Positions 56,114 through 64,000 of a stretch of 64,000 bases of DNA are shown here, in pieces. Position 1 is the first letter of the stretch. Every line of letters starts with the position of its first letter. The stretch comes from CAVZTX01 sp963778375 (GTDB lineage: Bacteria; Chloroflexota; Ktedonobacteria; Ktedonobacterales; Ktedonobacteraceae). Below the pieces are notes generated by a model, which saw only the letters and a list, made by a program, of their open reading frames with translations, was not told the origin of the DNA and made no database searches. The stretch lies in the NCBI GenBank assembly GCA_963778375.1, contig CAVZTX010000014.1, positions 1 to 64,000 on the forward strand, written 5' to 3'. The position numbers and the translations under genes were made by a program.

Positions 56114-57190
56114 TTATCCCTTCAAGATATCCATCAGTGCCCCCAACCGCTCCCCTGCCTCATCTGGCGTGCCAGAGGGCATTGATAGCAGTGGTTCATC
56201 AACGCCCGAGGAGACCCAGGAATCGAGCTTATTGACAACCTCCTGAGGAGTGCCGATGATTGAGACGGCGTCGAGTAGCTCCGGCGTTACTGCTTCCATG
56301 GCACTCTTCATGCCCTGCTTCCAGCCCTCTTGAACCAACTCAACCTCGCGGCCATAACCATTGCGGGTGAGCATTTGTGAGTAAAATACGCCCATTTTCC
56401 CAATGTAGTAGACAAGGGGTCCTGCCAGCAGCATACGGGCTGCAGCCCGCTCATGCTCGTCTGCGTTCTCGCTGAGAATAGCGCTGGTAATATAGGGTGC
56501 AATGGCGGCGCTATGGGAAGGCCGGCCAGCCAGGCGCGCACCCTCGTCGAGTTGCTCACGGAGTTCACTCCATTTATTTCCTGGCCAGTAGGTGGGCAGC
56601 ACACCGTCGGCAATTTCTCCGGTCTGTATCACGTTCTTTGGACCCATCGCTGCAATATAGATGGGGATTTCCTTACGGAGAGGTGTGAAACGCAGCTTGA
56701 AGCCGCGTTCGAGATTGAACATCTCGCCATGATAGACCAATTTCTCGCCACGCAGGATCATACGAATGATCTCGACATACTCGCGAGTTCGCCTGACCGG
56801 TTTTTCAAAGGGTACGCCGTGCCAATGTTCGATGACGTAAGCACCTGATGGACCAAGGCCAAGTAGGATGCGACCATCAGAACGTTCGTCAAGTGTGGCT
56901 ACGGTGCTGGCGATTAATGCGGGGGTACGCGAGTAAATATTGGCGATGCCCGCACCAATCTTGATACGCTTTGTGACGCGCACGAGGTCAGCCATAGAGG
57001 TGAAGAGTTCATATCCCCAGGACTCGCCGAGCCAGACCGAGTCGTAGCCGAGTTCGTCGGCTATCTTGACCTTTTCCAATACGTCGTTCCAGTCGCCAGG
57101 AAAATTAGGGGATTCGGTGATTAATCCAATGCGGCTGGTATATGTTCTTTTGGTGTTAGAGGTGGAGTTTGTCATTATGCGTTGACCCAT
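56114..57190 (-). CDS. LLM class F420/FMN-dependent oxidoreductase
   Basis: The protein of about 353–358 residues has the luciferase-like TIM barrel pattern: RIGLITESPNFPGDWNDVLE, ELGYDSVWLGESWGYELF, KIGAGIANIYSRTPALIAST and GRILLGLGPSGAYVIEHWHG. Members use FMN or F420H2 to oxidise or reduce various substrates; the substrate is unknown. Two starts (57,190 and 57,175) are possible, and the ribosome binding site does not settle it. Confidence 0.85.
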   Translation of the reverse strand: MGQRIMTNSTSNTKRTYTSRIGLITESPNFPGDWNDVLEKVKIADELGYDSVWLGESWGYELFTSMADLVRVTKRIKIGAGIANIYSRTPALIASTVATLDERSDGRILLGLGPSGAYVIEHWHGVPFEKPVRRTREYVEIIRMILRGEKLVYHGEMFNLERGFKLRFTPLRKEIPIYIAAMGPKNVIQTGEIADGVLPTYWPGNKWSELREQLDEGARLAGRPSHSAAIAPYITSAILSENADEHERAAARMLLAGPLVYYIGKMGVFYSQMLTRNGYGREVELVQEGWKQGMKSAMEAVTPELLDAVSIIGTPQEVVNKLDSWVSSGVDEPLLSMPSGTPDEAGERLGALMDILKG

Positions 57191-57249
57191 CCTTCCCTTG
57201 GGCGGTTTTGAACGTAGTATAGTTCTGTTATTATATCTTATGTTAGACG

Positions 57250-58506
57250 TTATTTGTTCCCATCAGGCTCCAAAGGCAAACGCTTCAATATCCATCTCAG
57301 GCTGAACCCCTGTACCAGCAGCGTAAAGAACACAACGGCATAGGTCGAGGCAATCAAGACATCTCGAGATGGGATGTTTATTGGGAGGGCCAGTACCAAC
57401 GCGAGTGAGAGAGCACCTCGCAAGCCGCTCCAGAAGATGACAACTCGCCAGGAGCGCCGTACAGGACGCCATAAAGAAGGCGTAATGAGGGGTTGTGCAA
57501 TGCTGGGCAATATCAGTACTACTACCAAGCGCGAGAGCAACACAGCAACGACGGCCAGCCCTGCTGTCAACAAGAGAGGGAGGACTGCCGAGGAAAAGAA
57601 AAATCGTGTGGGATTGAGTTCCGCTCCTACCAGAAGAAAGATCAAGGCATTGGCAAGAAAGGCGAGTATGCTCCAGAAGTTGTCGACCGCCTCTCGCGTA
57701 CGCTCTGACATACCGGTGCGCCGTCCATAACTGCCCAGGAGCAAAGCAGCTAGAATGACTGCCAGTATGCCGGAAGTATGCAGTTCGTCTGCCAGGAGAT
57801 ACACTCCGTAGGCTGTGACAATGGTGATCGTGGTCTCGATCAGCGGTTCGTCGATCAGCCTGACTAAACGGCTCACGAGAAAGCCGCAGAGCAGGCCAAT
57901 AGTTGCACCACCACCAGCTTCCAATAAGAACATCCCTATGCCGGTGAACCATGCCTGTATTCCTGCGGTAGGATGGCCTTCGATAGACAGCAGGATAACT
58001 GCAAGAAAAATTACGTAGAGCGAGCCCGCGACACCATCATTGAAAAGGCTTTCACCTTCAATGATCGTCGAAAGACGTATGTCAACCTTCGATTGACGCA
58101 ATAAGCCAAGCACCGCTACAGGGTCGGTAGGCGAGAGAATAGCGCCTAACAGAAATGCTGTTAGCCAGTCCAGTCCTCCAAGGAAGTGCAGGGGAATGGC
58201 TATCAGTACCAATGAGAGCAACAGCGCAGGACCTGCTAATAAAAAGACATGCAGCCAATTCTTGCGCAGGTGTATTGTCTCTATCGACCACGAGCCTTCA
58301 AAGAGCAGGGCTGGTAGAAATACGAACAATACCAAATCTGGTGTAAGATGAACGTCTGGCAGCAGCCCAAAGATGCTGATCAGCAAGCCCACAACTACGA
58401 GGCCTAATGTGTAGGGGATGGCTAAGCGTCTCGTTACCAGGATAACGCTCAGCGCTATCAGTAAGAGGAGTACCAGTAAACGCACAATTGCGGCAATGTC
58501 TGTCAT
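57250..58506 (-). CDS. Cation/proton antiporter (CPA1 NhaP type)
   Basis: The 418-residue protein has about twelve hydrophobic segments and the CPA1 motifs GAILSPTDPVAVLGLLRQSK, EGESLFNDGVAGSLYVIFLA (with the ND pair for cation exchange) and WSGLRGALSLALVLALP. It swaps Na+ or K+ for protons at the membrane. No long cytoplasmic tail is present. Confidence 0.9.
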   Translation of the reverse strand: MTDIAAIVRLLVLLLLIALSVILVTRRLAIPYTLGLVVVGLLISIFGLLPDVHLTPDLVLFVFLPALLFEGSWSIETIHLRKNWLHVFLLAGPALLLSLVLIAIPLHFLGGLDWLTAFLLGAILSPTDPVAVLGLLRQSKVDIRLSTIIEGESLFNDGVAGSLYVIFLAVILLSIEGHPTAGIQAWFTGIGMFLLEAGGGATIGLLCGFLVSRLVRLIDEPLIETTITIVTAYGVYLLADELHTSGILAVILAALLLGSYGRRTGMSERTREAVDNFWSILAFLANALIFLLVGAELNPTRFFFSSAVLPLLLTAGLAVVAVLLSRLVVVLILPSIAQPLITPSLWRPVRRSWRVVIFWSGLRGALSLALVLALPINIPSRDVLIASTYAVVFFTLLVQGFSLRWILKRLPLEPDGNK

Positions 58507-58632
58507 GTGTCATTTCCCATACATGTGATATAAGCAAATTATGGATGATCTGCCTGCTTGACGCAACCTGAAGCACAAGGTATGCTCATGCTAAGGCAGA
58601 ACGCTGTAGATCGAAAGCAGGTGAAGTGAGCG

Positions 58633-59532
58633 ATGGATACTCGCATTGAGCACATTCTAGCCCAAATTCCTGAATTTAACGGAGCCAACCCTATAGTAAC
58701 GCCGCTAGTTGGCGGCATCACCAACCAGAACTACCGGGTGGATACTGGGGGAGAAAGCTTCGTGCTACGTATTGGTGGCAAAGGGACGCATTTGCTTGGG
58801 ATCGATAGAGAGCGGGAAAGCGTTTGCACTACAATTGCAGCCCAGGTAGGAGTGGGAGCGGAGGTTGTTCACTTTCTCGCGTCCGAAGATGTACTCGTTA
58901 CGCGCTTCATCGTTGGCAGTGGCATCACTCCAGAAATCGCGGCTCAACCTGAAACATTGCGGCGGATAGTAAATTCTATAAGGCGCTATCATGCCGGACC
59001 TGCCTTTCCAGGTAGCTTTTCACCTTTTGATACTGTACGCAACTATCATAAGCTGGCTTTGCAATACGGCGTTGCTTTCCCCGATACGTTACCGCAGGTA
59101 TTTGGATTGATGGAGCAGATTGAGCAGGCGATTGGCTCAACACGGCAGCTTAAGCCTTGTCACAATGATTTGCTGGCCAGCAATTTCATCGATGATGGGC
59201 ACAATATCTGGATTCTGGATTGGGAGTACGCAGGCATGGGTGATATCTTCTTTGACCTGGGCAACTTCGCGGTCAACCAATCGCTGGATGATGAACAGTG
59301 TGAGCTATTGCTGCACTACTATTTCGGTGAGGTGCGACCTGCTGACCTGGCGCACTTGCACCTTATGAGGCTTTGCTCTGACCTGCGCGAGTCGTTCTGG
59401 GGTTTTCTACAGTTGGGCATCTCGGAACTAGATTTTGACTACCGGGAATATGCGCATCACCATCTCGACCGTTTCCTACACAATGTGAATACATTCCGAT
59501 TTCCACGATGGTTGGAAGAGGTTAGGGGATAA
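58633..59532 (+). CDS. Choline/aminoglycoside kinase-like phosphotransferase
   Basis: The 299-residue protein has the APH/choline kinase fold. An N-terminal VTPLVGGITNQNYRVDTGGE comes first, then FVLRIGGKGT (ATP Lys replaced by Arg in this position, LRI), the catalytic loop LKPCHNDLLASNFIDDGHNI, and the metal motif ILDWEYAGMGDIFFDLGNFA. It is closest to bacterial choline or ethanolamine kinase-like proteins. It lies 23 bp before a dimethylglycine dehydrogenase-like gene, so both probably act on choline-derived or related amines. Confidence 0.87.
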   Translation: MDTRIEHILAQIPEFNGANPIVTPLVGGITNQNYRVDTGGESFVLRIGGKGTHLLGIDRERESVCTTIAAQVGVGAEVVHFLASEDVLVTRFIVGSGITPEIAAQPETLRRIVNSIRRYHAGPAFPGSFSPFDTVRNYHKLALQYGVAFPDTLPQVFGLMEQIEQAIGSTRQLKPCHNDLLASNFIDDGHNIWILDWEYAGMGDIFFDLGNFAVNQSLDDEQCELLLHYYFGEVRPADLAHLHLMRLCSDLRESFWGFLQLGISELDFDYREYAHHHLDRFLHNVNTFRFPRWLEEVRG

Positions 59533-59555
59533 TGATTTCAACAGGAGAATGACCC

Positions 59556-61988
59556 ATGCAAGATTCTGCTAGAGTCGTCATTATCGGAAGCGGCATCGCT
59601 GGTTCCAGCATCGCCTATCATTTGACAGAACGAGGGTGGCGCGACATTGTTGTGCTTGAGCAAGGGCCCCTTATTAGTGGCACGACATCACATGCACCTG
59701 GGCTAGTCGGGCAACTGCGCTCTTCTGTCAGCCTGACGAAGATGCTGGTGTATAGCGTTGCACTCTACAAGCAGCTTTCGGTGGATGGCAAGCCTGGCTA
59801 CTTTGACGTGGGCAGCTTGCGATTGGCCTCCTCTAAGGAACGCATGGAAGAACTCAAACGCCAGGTGGGATTCGCGTGTGGCGTGGGATTGGAGGCAGAG
59901 CTACTCAGCGCGAGTGAAGCCCAACGTTTGTTCCCTATGATGAGCCTCGATGGGGTCGAAGGAGCCTTGTACCTGCCTACAGATGGTTCCGCACGAGCGC
60001 CTATTTTAGCAGAGGCTATGGCAAATACGGCGCGACAGCGTGGAGCAAGCTTCTATCCGTATACTCGCGTCACGGGTATCGAATTAAAAAATGGACGAGT
60101 GCAGGGAGTTCAAACCACTCACGGCCGCATCGCTACTGAGATCGTGGTCGTCGCGGCCGGTATCTGGTCGCCACGTATTGGCCGAATGGTTGGCATTTCG
60201 ATTCCACTCATTCCAATGCAGCACCAGTATACGATGACTGCTCCACTACCTGAACTGGCAGGCAACGGGAGCGTTCCAAATCTACGTGATCCCGATAAGC
60301 TGGTTTACTTCCGCCAGGATGGGCAATGTCTGGTGCTGGGTGGATACGAGCGTGATCCAGTGGCGTTCAATTTTGATGCTATTCCCGATACCGCGAACCC
60401 AACGGTGCGTGAATTCGATGAACCACGTTTTGACAGTCTTCTAAAGGGATGCGTCGAGCGCGTTCCACGTTTGCGCAATACTGAATTGGTGAAGCGGGTT
60501 AACGGGCTGGAGTCGTTCACGCCAGATGGGGAGTTTATTCTGGGCGAGTCACCAGAGGTTGGAGGGTTCTGGGTAGCCAGTGGATTCTGCGCACATGGGG
60601 TCTCCGGCTCAGGCGGCGTCGGCAAGATGATAGCGGAGTGGATCGTGGATGGCGAGCCGAGCCTTGATCTGTGGCATATGGATATACGACGCTTCGGCGC
60701 TTACACTGCCAGCCGACGGTATATCGCAACGCGCGTCAACGAGGTCTACAGCACCTACTATGACATCAGCTATCCAATGCAGGAACGCAGTAGCGCACGT
60801 AAGCTGCGCCTCAGTCCGGTCTACAATCGCCTTGAGAAGCTAGGCACGGTCTTCGGCGAGAAGGCAGGATGGGAGCGACCAAACTGGTTCGCTTCAAATG
60901 AATCTCTGGTGGAGGGCCAGAACTGGCCTGTACCCTACGGTTGGGCCAGCCGCTACTGGTCGCCCGCTATCGGTGCCGAACATACTGCCACACGCGAACG
61001 CGTCGGCATGTTTGACGAGACCTCATTCAGCAAGCTAGAGGTGTTTGGGAGCGGGTCGTTAGCCTTTTTGCAGAGCATTACGGATAATCAGATGGATCAA
61101 CCGATAGGGGCAGTCACCTACACGCAGATGCTCAATGAGCGTGGGGGTATTGAATGCGATTTGACGGTCACACGACTTGCTGCTGGCCGCTTCCAGATTA
61201 TTACGGGCACCGCTTTTGGCAACCACGACCTTACCTGGATTCGTAGCAAGATGCCCAGCGATGGCTCGGTCTACGTCAATGACGTAACCTCCAGTCGCTG
61301 CTGTATTGGAGTGTGGGGGCCGCGAGCACGCGATGTGATGCAGCAGGTGAGCGAGAACGACTTCTCAAACGAAGCCTTTCCCTACCTGACGGCACAATCG
61401 GTGACAATCGGAGATATTCCGGCGCTGGCCCTACGCGTCACCTATGTTGGTGAACTTGGCTGGGAGATTTACGCGCCAATGGAGTATGGATTGAAGTTAT
61501 GGGATACGCTCTGGGAAGCTGGTCAGCCGTTTGGCATGCTAGCCGCGGGCTATCGGGCCATCGAATCACTGCGCCTGGAGAAGGGCTATCGCTATTGGAG
61601 TGCGGACATTCATTCGGAATACAATCCGTATGAGGCGGGTCTTGGCTTTGCTGTTAAGCTTTCGAAGGGGAATTTCCTGGGTAAAGCAGCACTGGAGCGC
61701 ATCAAAGCAGAGGGAGTATCACGCAAGCTGTGCTGCCTGGTCGTCGATGATCCGAGGGCTATTGCACTTGGAGGAGAGCCTCTGCTTGATGACGAACGGG
61801 TACTGGGGCGCGTAACAAGCGCAGGCTATGGCTATAGCGTACACCATAGCATTGTCTACGGCTATCTGCCTCTAGAATATGCTGCGCCTGGAACGCGGGC
61901 CGAGGTGCAGATGTTTGGTATTAGATATTGGGCGACGGTGATGAAAGAGCCGTTGTATGACGCCAAGAATGTGAAGATTAAGGCTTAG
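59556..61988 (+). CDS. FAD-dependent dimethylglycine/sarcosine dehydrogenase-like with GcvT domains
   Basis: The 810-residue protein begins with a DAO-type FAD site VVIIGSGIAGSSIAYHLTER. A SGTTSHAPGLVGQLRSS stretch at about 46–62 has the His that usually carries covalent FAD in this group. An FAO central region follows. The second half is a GcvT/aminomethyltransferase part (ATRERVGMFDETSFSKLEVF, LRVTYVGELGWEIYAPMEYG, RAIESLRLEKGYRYWSADIH). Such enzymes demethylate dimethylglycine or sarcosine and pass the one-carbon unit to tetrahydrofolate. It follows the kinase-like gene in an operon. Confidence 0.9.
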   Translation: MQDSARVVIIGSGIAGSSIAYHLTERGWRDIVVLEQGPLISGTTSHAPGLVGQLRSSVSLTKMLVYSVALYKQLSVDGKPGYFDVGSLRLASSKERMEELKRQVGFACGVGLEAELLSASEAQRLFPMMSLDGVEGALYLPTDGSARAPILAEAMANTARQRGASFYPYTRVTGIELKNGRVQGVQTTHGRIATEIVVVAAGIWSPRIGRMVGISIPLIPMQHQYTMTAPLPELAGNGSVPNLRDPDKLVYFRQDGQCLVLGGYERDPVAFNFDAIPDTANPTVREFDEPRFDSLLKGCVERVPRLRNTELVKRVNGLESFTPDGEFILGESPEVGGFWVASGFCAHGVSGSGGVGKMIAEWIVDGEPSLDLWHMDIRRFGAYTASRRYIATRVNEVYSTYYDISYPMQERSSARKLRLSPVYNRLEKLGTVFGEKAGWERPNWFASNESLVEGQNWPVPYGWASRYWSPAIGAEHTATRERVGMFDETSFSKLEVFGSGSLAFLQSITDNQMDQPIGAVTYTQMLNERGGIECDLTVTRLAAGRFQIITGTAFGNHDLTWIRSKMPSDGSVYVNDVTSSRCCIGVWGPRARDVMQQVSENDFSNEAFPYLTAQSVTIGDIPALALRVTYVGELGWEIYAPMEYGLKLWDTLWEAGQPFGMLAAGYRAIESLRLEKGYRYWSADIHSEYNPYEAGLGFAVKLSKGNFLGKAALERIKAEGVSRKLCCLVVDDPRAIALGGEPLLDDERVLGRVTSAGYGYSVHHSIVYGYLPLEYAAPGTRAEVQMFGIRYWATVMKEPLYDAKNVKIKA

Positions 61989-61992
61989 ATCA

Positions 61993-62502
61993 TCACTTCA
62001 CGGAAAAGGTAAACGGCAGCCTTGTGATATATTGTGGGCACAATTGGCCTTTTTTGCAGATGGCTCGACCGTAGAAGGTGACCTGGGAGGTGCCGGTGCC
62101 CTGGGCGACAAAGCGCCAGACGCACATCTTGCTGGCTTTCCATGCATAACCCGCGGGCGTTTGTAGTTGTAGCACACCTTGTGAGGTCGTGGGGCCAGAC
62201 CAGACAACGCCAAAGGGTAAATCTACTTCAACTACGTTACCAACGTGGGCATTAACAGTGGTGGCGTTATCGCTGGGCTTTACAGTCACGTTTGGTGCAG
62301 CAGGGGCAGTGCTGACGACGGCATCGCTGGGACAACCGTTGGAGGTGCCATAGCCCTGTACCGTTGTGGGAGCGGACGGTGGAGTGGAACCAGTACCTGC
62401 TCCTGTATGTGTTCCACAGGCTGCAAGCATGAAGGCGAGCAGTGTGACAAGCGAAGCGATCAACAACAATGATTTTCGTCGGACGGTGTAAGCTGTACGC
62501 AT
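61993..62502 (-). CDS. Secreted lipoprotein with chagasin-like C-terminal domain
   Basis: The 169-residue protein has a lipoprotein signal: KSLLLIASLVTLLAFMLAAC with lipobox LAAC. A Gly/Ser/Thr/Pro linker is followed by a small beta domain with VEVDLPFGVVWSGPTTSQGV and TPAGYAWKASKMCVWRFVAQ. The pattern is reminiscent of chagasin/I42 protease inhibitors (TGYxW), but the match is loose. It converges on the DMGDH-like gene with 4 bp between. Confidence 0.65.
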   Translation of the reverse strand: MRTAYTVRRKSLLLIASLVTLLAFMLAACGTHTGAGTGSTPPSAPTTVQGYGTSNGCPSDAVVSTAPAAPNVTVKPSDNATTVNAHVGNVVEVDLPFGVVWSGPTTSQGVLQLQTPAGYAWKASKMCVWRFVAQGTGTSQVTFYGRAICKKGQLCPQYITRLPFTFSVK

Positions 62503-62609
62503 TATGAGTGCTCCTTAACCTAAAGAAAAGATGCCTATTGGGCGGGATAATGGGACTTAGCACATTAATCCAAGTATCGTTCGTTCCCGTGTAGCCGATA
62601 CATCGGCGG

Positions 62610-62654
62610 TGGGCGCTCATTGCCTGCCTCCCAGGCAGGACTGCTCGGCCCCTA
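62610..62654. repeat. GCCCCTAC-type repeat at the end of an enoyl-CoA hydratase gene
   Basis: The stretch contains TGCCTGCCTCCCAGGCAGG, a hairpin, and ends CGGCCCCTAC four bases before the stop codon of the neighbouring gene. It resembles the repeats at 45,073 and 45,429. Confidence 0.6.
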
Positions 62655-62658
62655 CATA

Positions 62659-63276
62659 TTATGAACGTGCGCCATTGGTTATGTTGGGGGCAGCGAGCAT
62701 GGTAAGGAGTTCTTCGGCATCGGGAAGGAAGGTATGAGGGGAAAGGACCTGGTGAACGAGGCCCAGGTGCATCGCTTCGGTGGCTTCGATCGTTTCGCCG
62801 GTGAGCATCAGTCGCATGGTGGTGTTGTATCCAATGAGTTGAGGAAAGTAGGCCGCGGCCACGGGAGGGAAAACGCCAAGGGTGACTTCTGGAAGTCCGA
62901 AGGTGGCCTGTTCGTGGGCGATGACGGTATCACATAGCGCTGCCAGTTCACAGCCACCACCCAGTGCGTAGCCCTTGACAAGGGCAACGGTGGGAATGTG
63001 GTGCGAGCGCAGTTCCTCAAATGCGGCGCAATTGTCGTAGACGGCACGCAGCATCTCCTTCTCACGACCATCTCGGTGGTCATGAATATCGACGCCCGCA
63101 CTGAAGGCTCGCTCTCCCGCACCTGTAATGACGATCAGACGTGGTGGATGCTGGATCGCATTACGCATTGCTGCCGTGAGTTGATCCAGCATGCCTACGG
63201 ATAGGATGTTGAGCGGCGGTCTATCGAGAATCAGCCAGAGGATGTCTTTGTGAAGACGAATATATACATCGGACAT
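62659..63276 (-). CDS. Enoyl-CoA hydratase/isomerase, short C-terminus
   Basis: The 205-residue crotonase-fold protein has VITGAGERAFSAGVDIHDHR (first oxyanion region) and VALVKGYALGGGCELAALCD (second), with the FGLPEVTLGVFPP substrate region. The usual family length is about 255; the C-terminal helices are largely missing and the gene stops next to a GCCCCTAC repeat. It follows the next crotonase gene with a 5-bp gap, so the two are co-transcribed and may form a hetero-complex. The truncation could affect CoA binding. Confidence 0.8.
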   Translation of the reverse strand: MSDVYIRLHKDILWLILDRPPLNILSVGMLDQLTAAMRNAIQHPPRLIVITGAGERAFSAGVDIHDHRDGREKEMLRAVYDNCAAFEELRSHHIPTVALVKGYALGGGCELAALCDTVIAHEQATFGLPEVTLGVFPPVAAAYFPQLIGYNTTMRLMLTGETIEATEAMHLGLVHQVLSPHTFLPDAEELLTMLAAPNITNGARS

Positions 63277-63281
63277 ACATC

Positions 63282-64000
63282 CTACCGTCCTGCGAAATTC
63301 CCTTTGCGTTTCTCTGCGTAAGCGGCAAGGCCCTCTTTGGCATCTTCGCTTTGGAAGCAGAGTTGTTGGAGTTCGCGCTCGATTGCGAGGCTCTCAGAGA
63401 AGGAGACCTCGGAACCGGATTGCACGGCACGTTTAATGCGTCCGACAGTCTTAGAAGCCTTGTTGGGTGGACAGAACTGGCGAGCGTAGTTCATCACTTG
63501 GTCCCAGTAGTTTTCGGACTCGTAGATGTAGTTGATGAGACCCAAGCCCTGGGCTTCTTCAAAGCTGATGAGCTTGCCCTCGGTCATCATTTCGATAGCC
63601 TTGTTTTTGGGCAGAGCACGGGCGAGGCGCTGCGTGCCCCCCGTTCCGGGGAGGACGCCAAGATTGATTTCAGGCAGGCCGACTTTACCGGCATTCTGCC
63701 GTGCGATGCGAATGTCGCAGGCAAGGGCAATTTCAAGGCCACCACCGACGGTGTGACCGTTGAGTGCTGCTATTACCAGTTTGGGCGTTTGCTCAAGACG
63801 AGTGAGCGTCTCATTGGCATGCAGGCAAAAATAGTATTTGAAGGTTGGGGTGACGGAATTGAGCATGCTGATCTCTGCGCCGGAGCAGAAGAATTTTTCG
63901 CCCGCGCCGCGAATCACGAGCACATGCACGTTTTCATCGAAACGCGCCTGCAAAATAGCCTCGTCAAGCTGGCGCATCATATCATAGCTATAGGTGTTGG
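63282..64000 (-). CDS. Enoyl-CoA hydratase/isomerase (5' end outside window)
   Basis: The frame is open to the right edge and reads NTYSYDMMRQLDEAILQARF, so the first 20–30 residues lie beyond 64,000. Family motifs are VLVIRGAGEKFFCSGAEISM, AALNGHTVGGGLEIALACD and KVGLPEINLGVLPGTGGTQR, with the catalytic Glu region intact. It ends AEKRKGNFAGR, the normal end for the family. It is the upstream member of a two-gene crotonase pair. Confidence 0.88.
   Translation of the reverse strand, partial: NTYSYDMMRQLDEAILQARFDENVHVLVIRGAGEKFFCSGAEISMLNSVTPTFKYYFCLHANETLTRLEQTPKLVIAALNGHTVGGGLEIALACDIRIARQNAGKVGLPEINLGVLPGTGGTQRLARALPKNKAIEMMTEGKLISFEEAQGLGLINYIYESENYWDQVMNYARQFCPPNKASKTVGRIKRAVQSGSEVSFSESLAIERELQQLCFQSEDAKEGLAAYAEKRKGNFAGR

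Noticed and set aside
1..64000. tRNA or rRNA genes, riboswitches
   Set aside because: No cloverleaf or conserved rRNA stretch was recognised by eye; a covariance-model search would settle small RNAs.

Overview
The window looks like one chromosomal segment of a Chloroflexota bacterium, most likely of class Ktedonobacteria. This is inferred from gene content, not from a marker gene: XRE–NB-ARC–TPR regulators, zinc-finger/pRiA4b ORF-3-like proteins, a long Asp-box protein, an MmyB-type regulator, a chloroplast-like group II intron and many different insertion sequences are typical of these large soil genomes. No rRNA or tRNA gene was seen.

Positions 1–11,620 are a mobile-element graveyard. In order: a conserved palindrome-bearing repeat (copy A); a frameshifted P-loop ATPase gene; a decayed IS701-like element; the 3' stub of an IS3-type transposase abutting a group II intron; an IS5-like element; a 294-bp MITE with a 7-bp target duplication; an IS1634-like element; an IS982-like element with a candidate 6-bp duplication; and a second copy (B) of the palindrome repeat. 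None of the transposase genes except IS982 reads in one frame.

Positions 11,620–19,800 hold a zinc-finger/pRiA4b-like gene, two related helical-repeat genes of unknown function, and a tight five-gene minus-strand operon. The operon encodes two tandem PPK2 polyphosphate kinases, a CBS-DRTGG manganese-type pyrophosphatase (frameshifted), a second zinc-finger/pRiA4b-like protein and a Uma2-type nuclease. A collapsed 62-bp remnant of another Uma2 gene lies upstream. This polyphosphate/pyrophosphate cluster is the best candidate for a co-working but undescribed module.

Positions 19,860–30,000 carry catabolic and transport genes: isochorismatase-like hydrolase, NCS1 permease, MetE-like methyltransferase, a frameshifted N-acyl-D-amino-acid deacylase, a stretch of degenerate direct repeats, an 1100-residue Asp-box protein and a methyltransferase. 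Positions 30,148–38,475 form a fatty-acid beta-oxidation operon resembling Bacillus fadNAE: FadN, thiolase FadA with one frameshift, an SRPBCC protein with an in-frame TGA, a MaoC-type protein, an acyl-CoA dehydrogenase and an acyl-CoA ligase. An XRE/MmyB regulator is divergent from it.

Positions 39,442–64,000 hold a one-polypeptide type IIG-like restriction-modification enzyme, a zinc-ribbon/FHA protein, a peroxiredoxin, a broken SnoaL-like gene, a truncated LuxR regulator, an XRE–NB-ARC–TPR STAND protein, a two-component system, an M48 protease, a Tat/lipobox WD40 protein, a flavin-dependent oxidoreductase, a cation/proton antiporter, a kinase plus dimethylglycine-dehydrogenase-like pair, a lipoprotein and two enoyl-CoA hydratase genes.

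Two cross-cutting points. Many otherwise well-conserved genes are broken by single-base shifts, several at short homopolymers, so either the assembly has indel errors or the region is decaying; check this before believing any loss of function. A GC-rich palindromic repeat family ending in GCCCCTAC occurs between genes and also in frame inside two genes.
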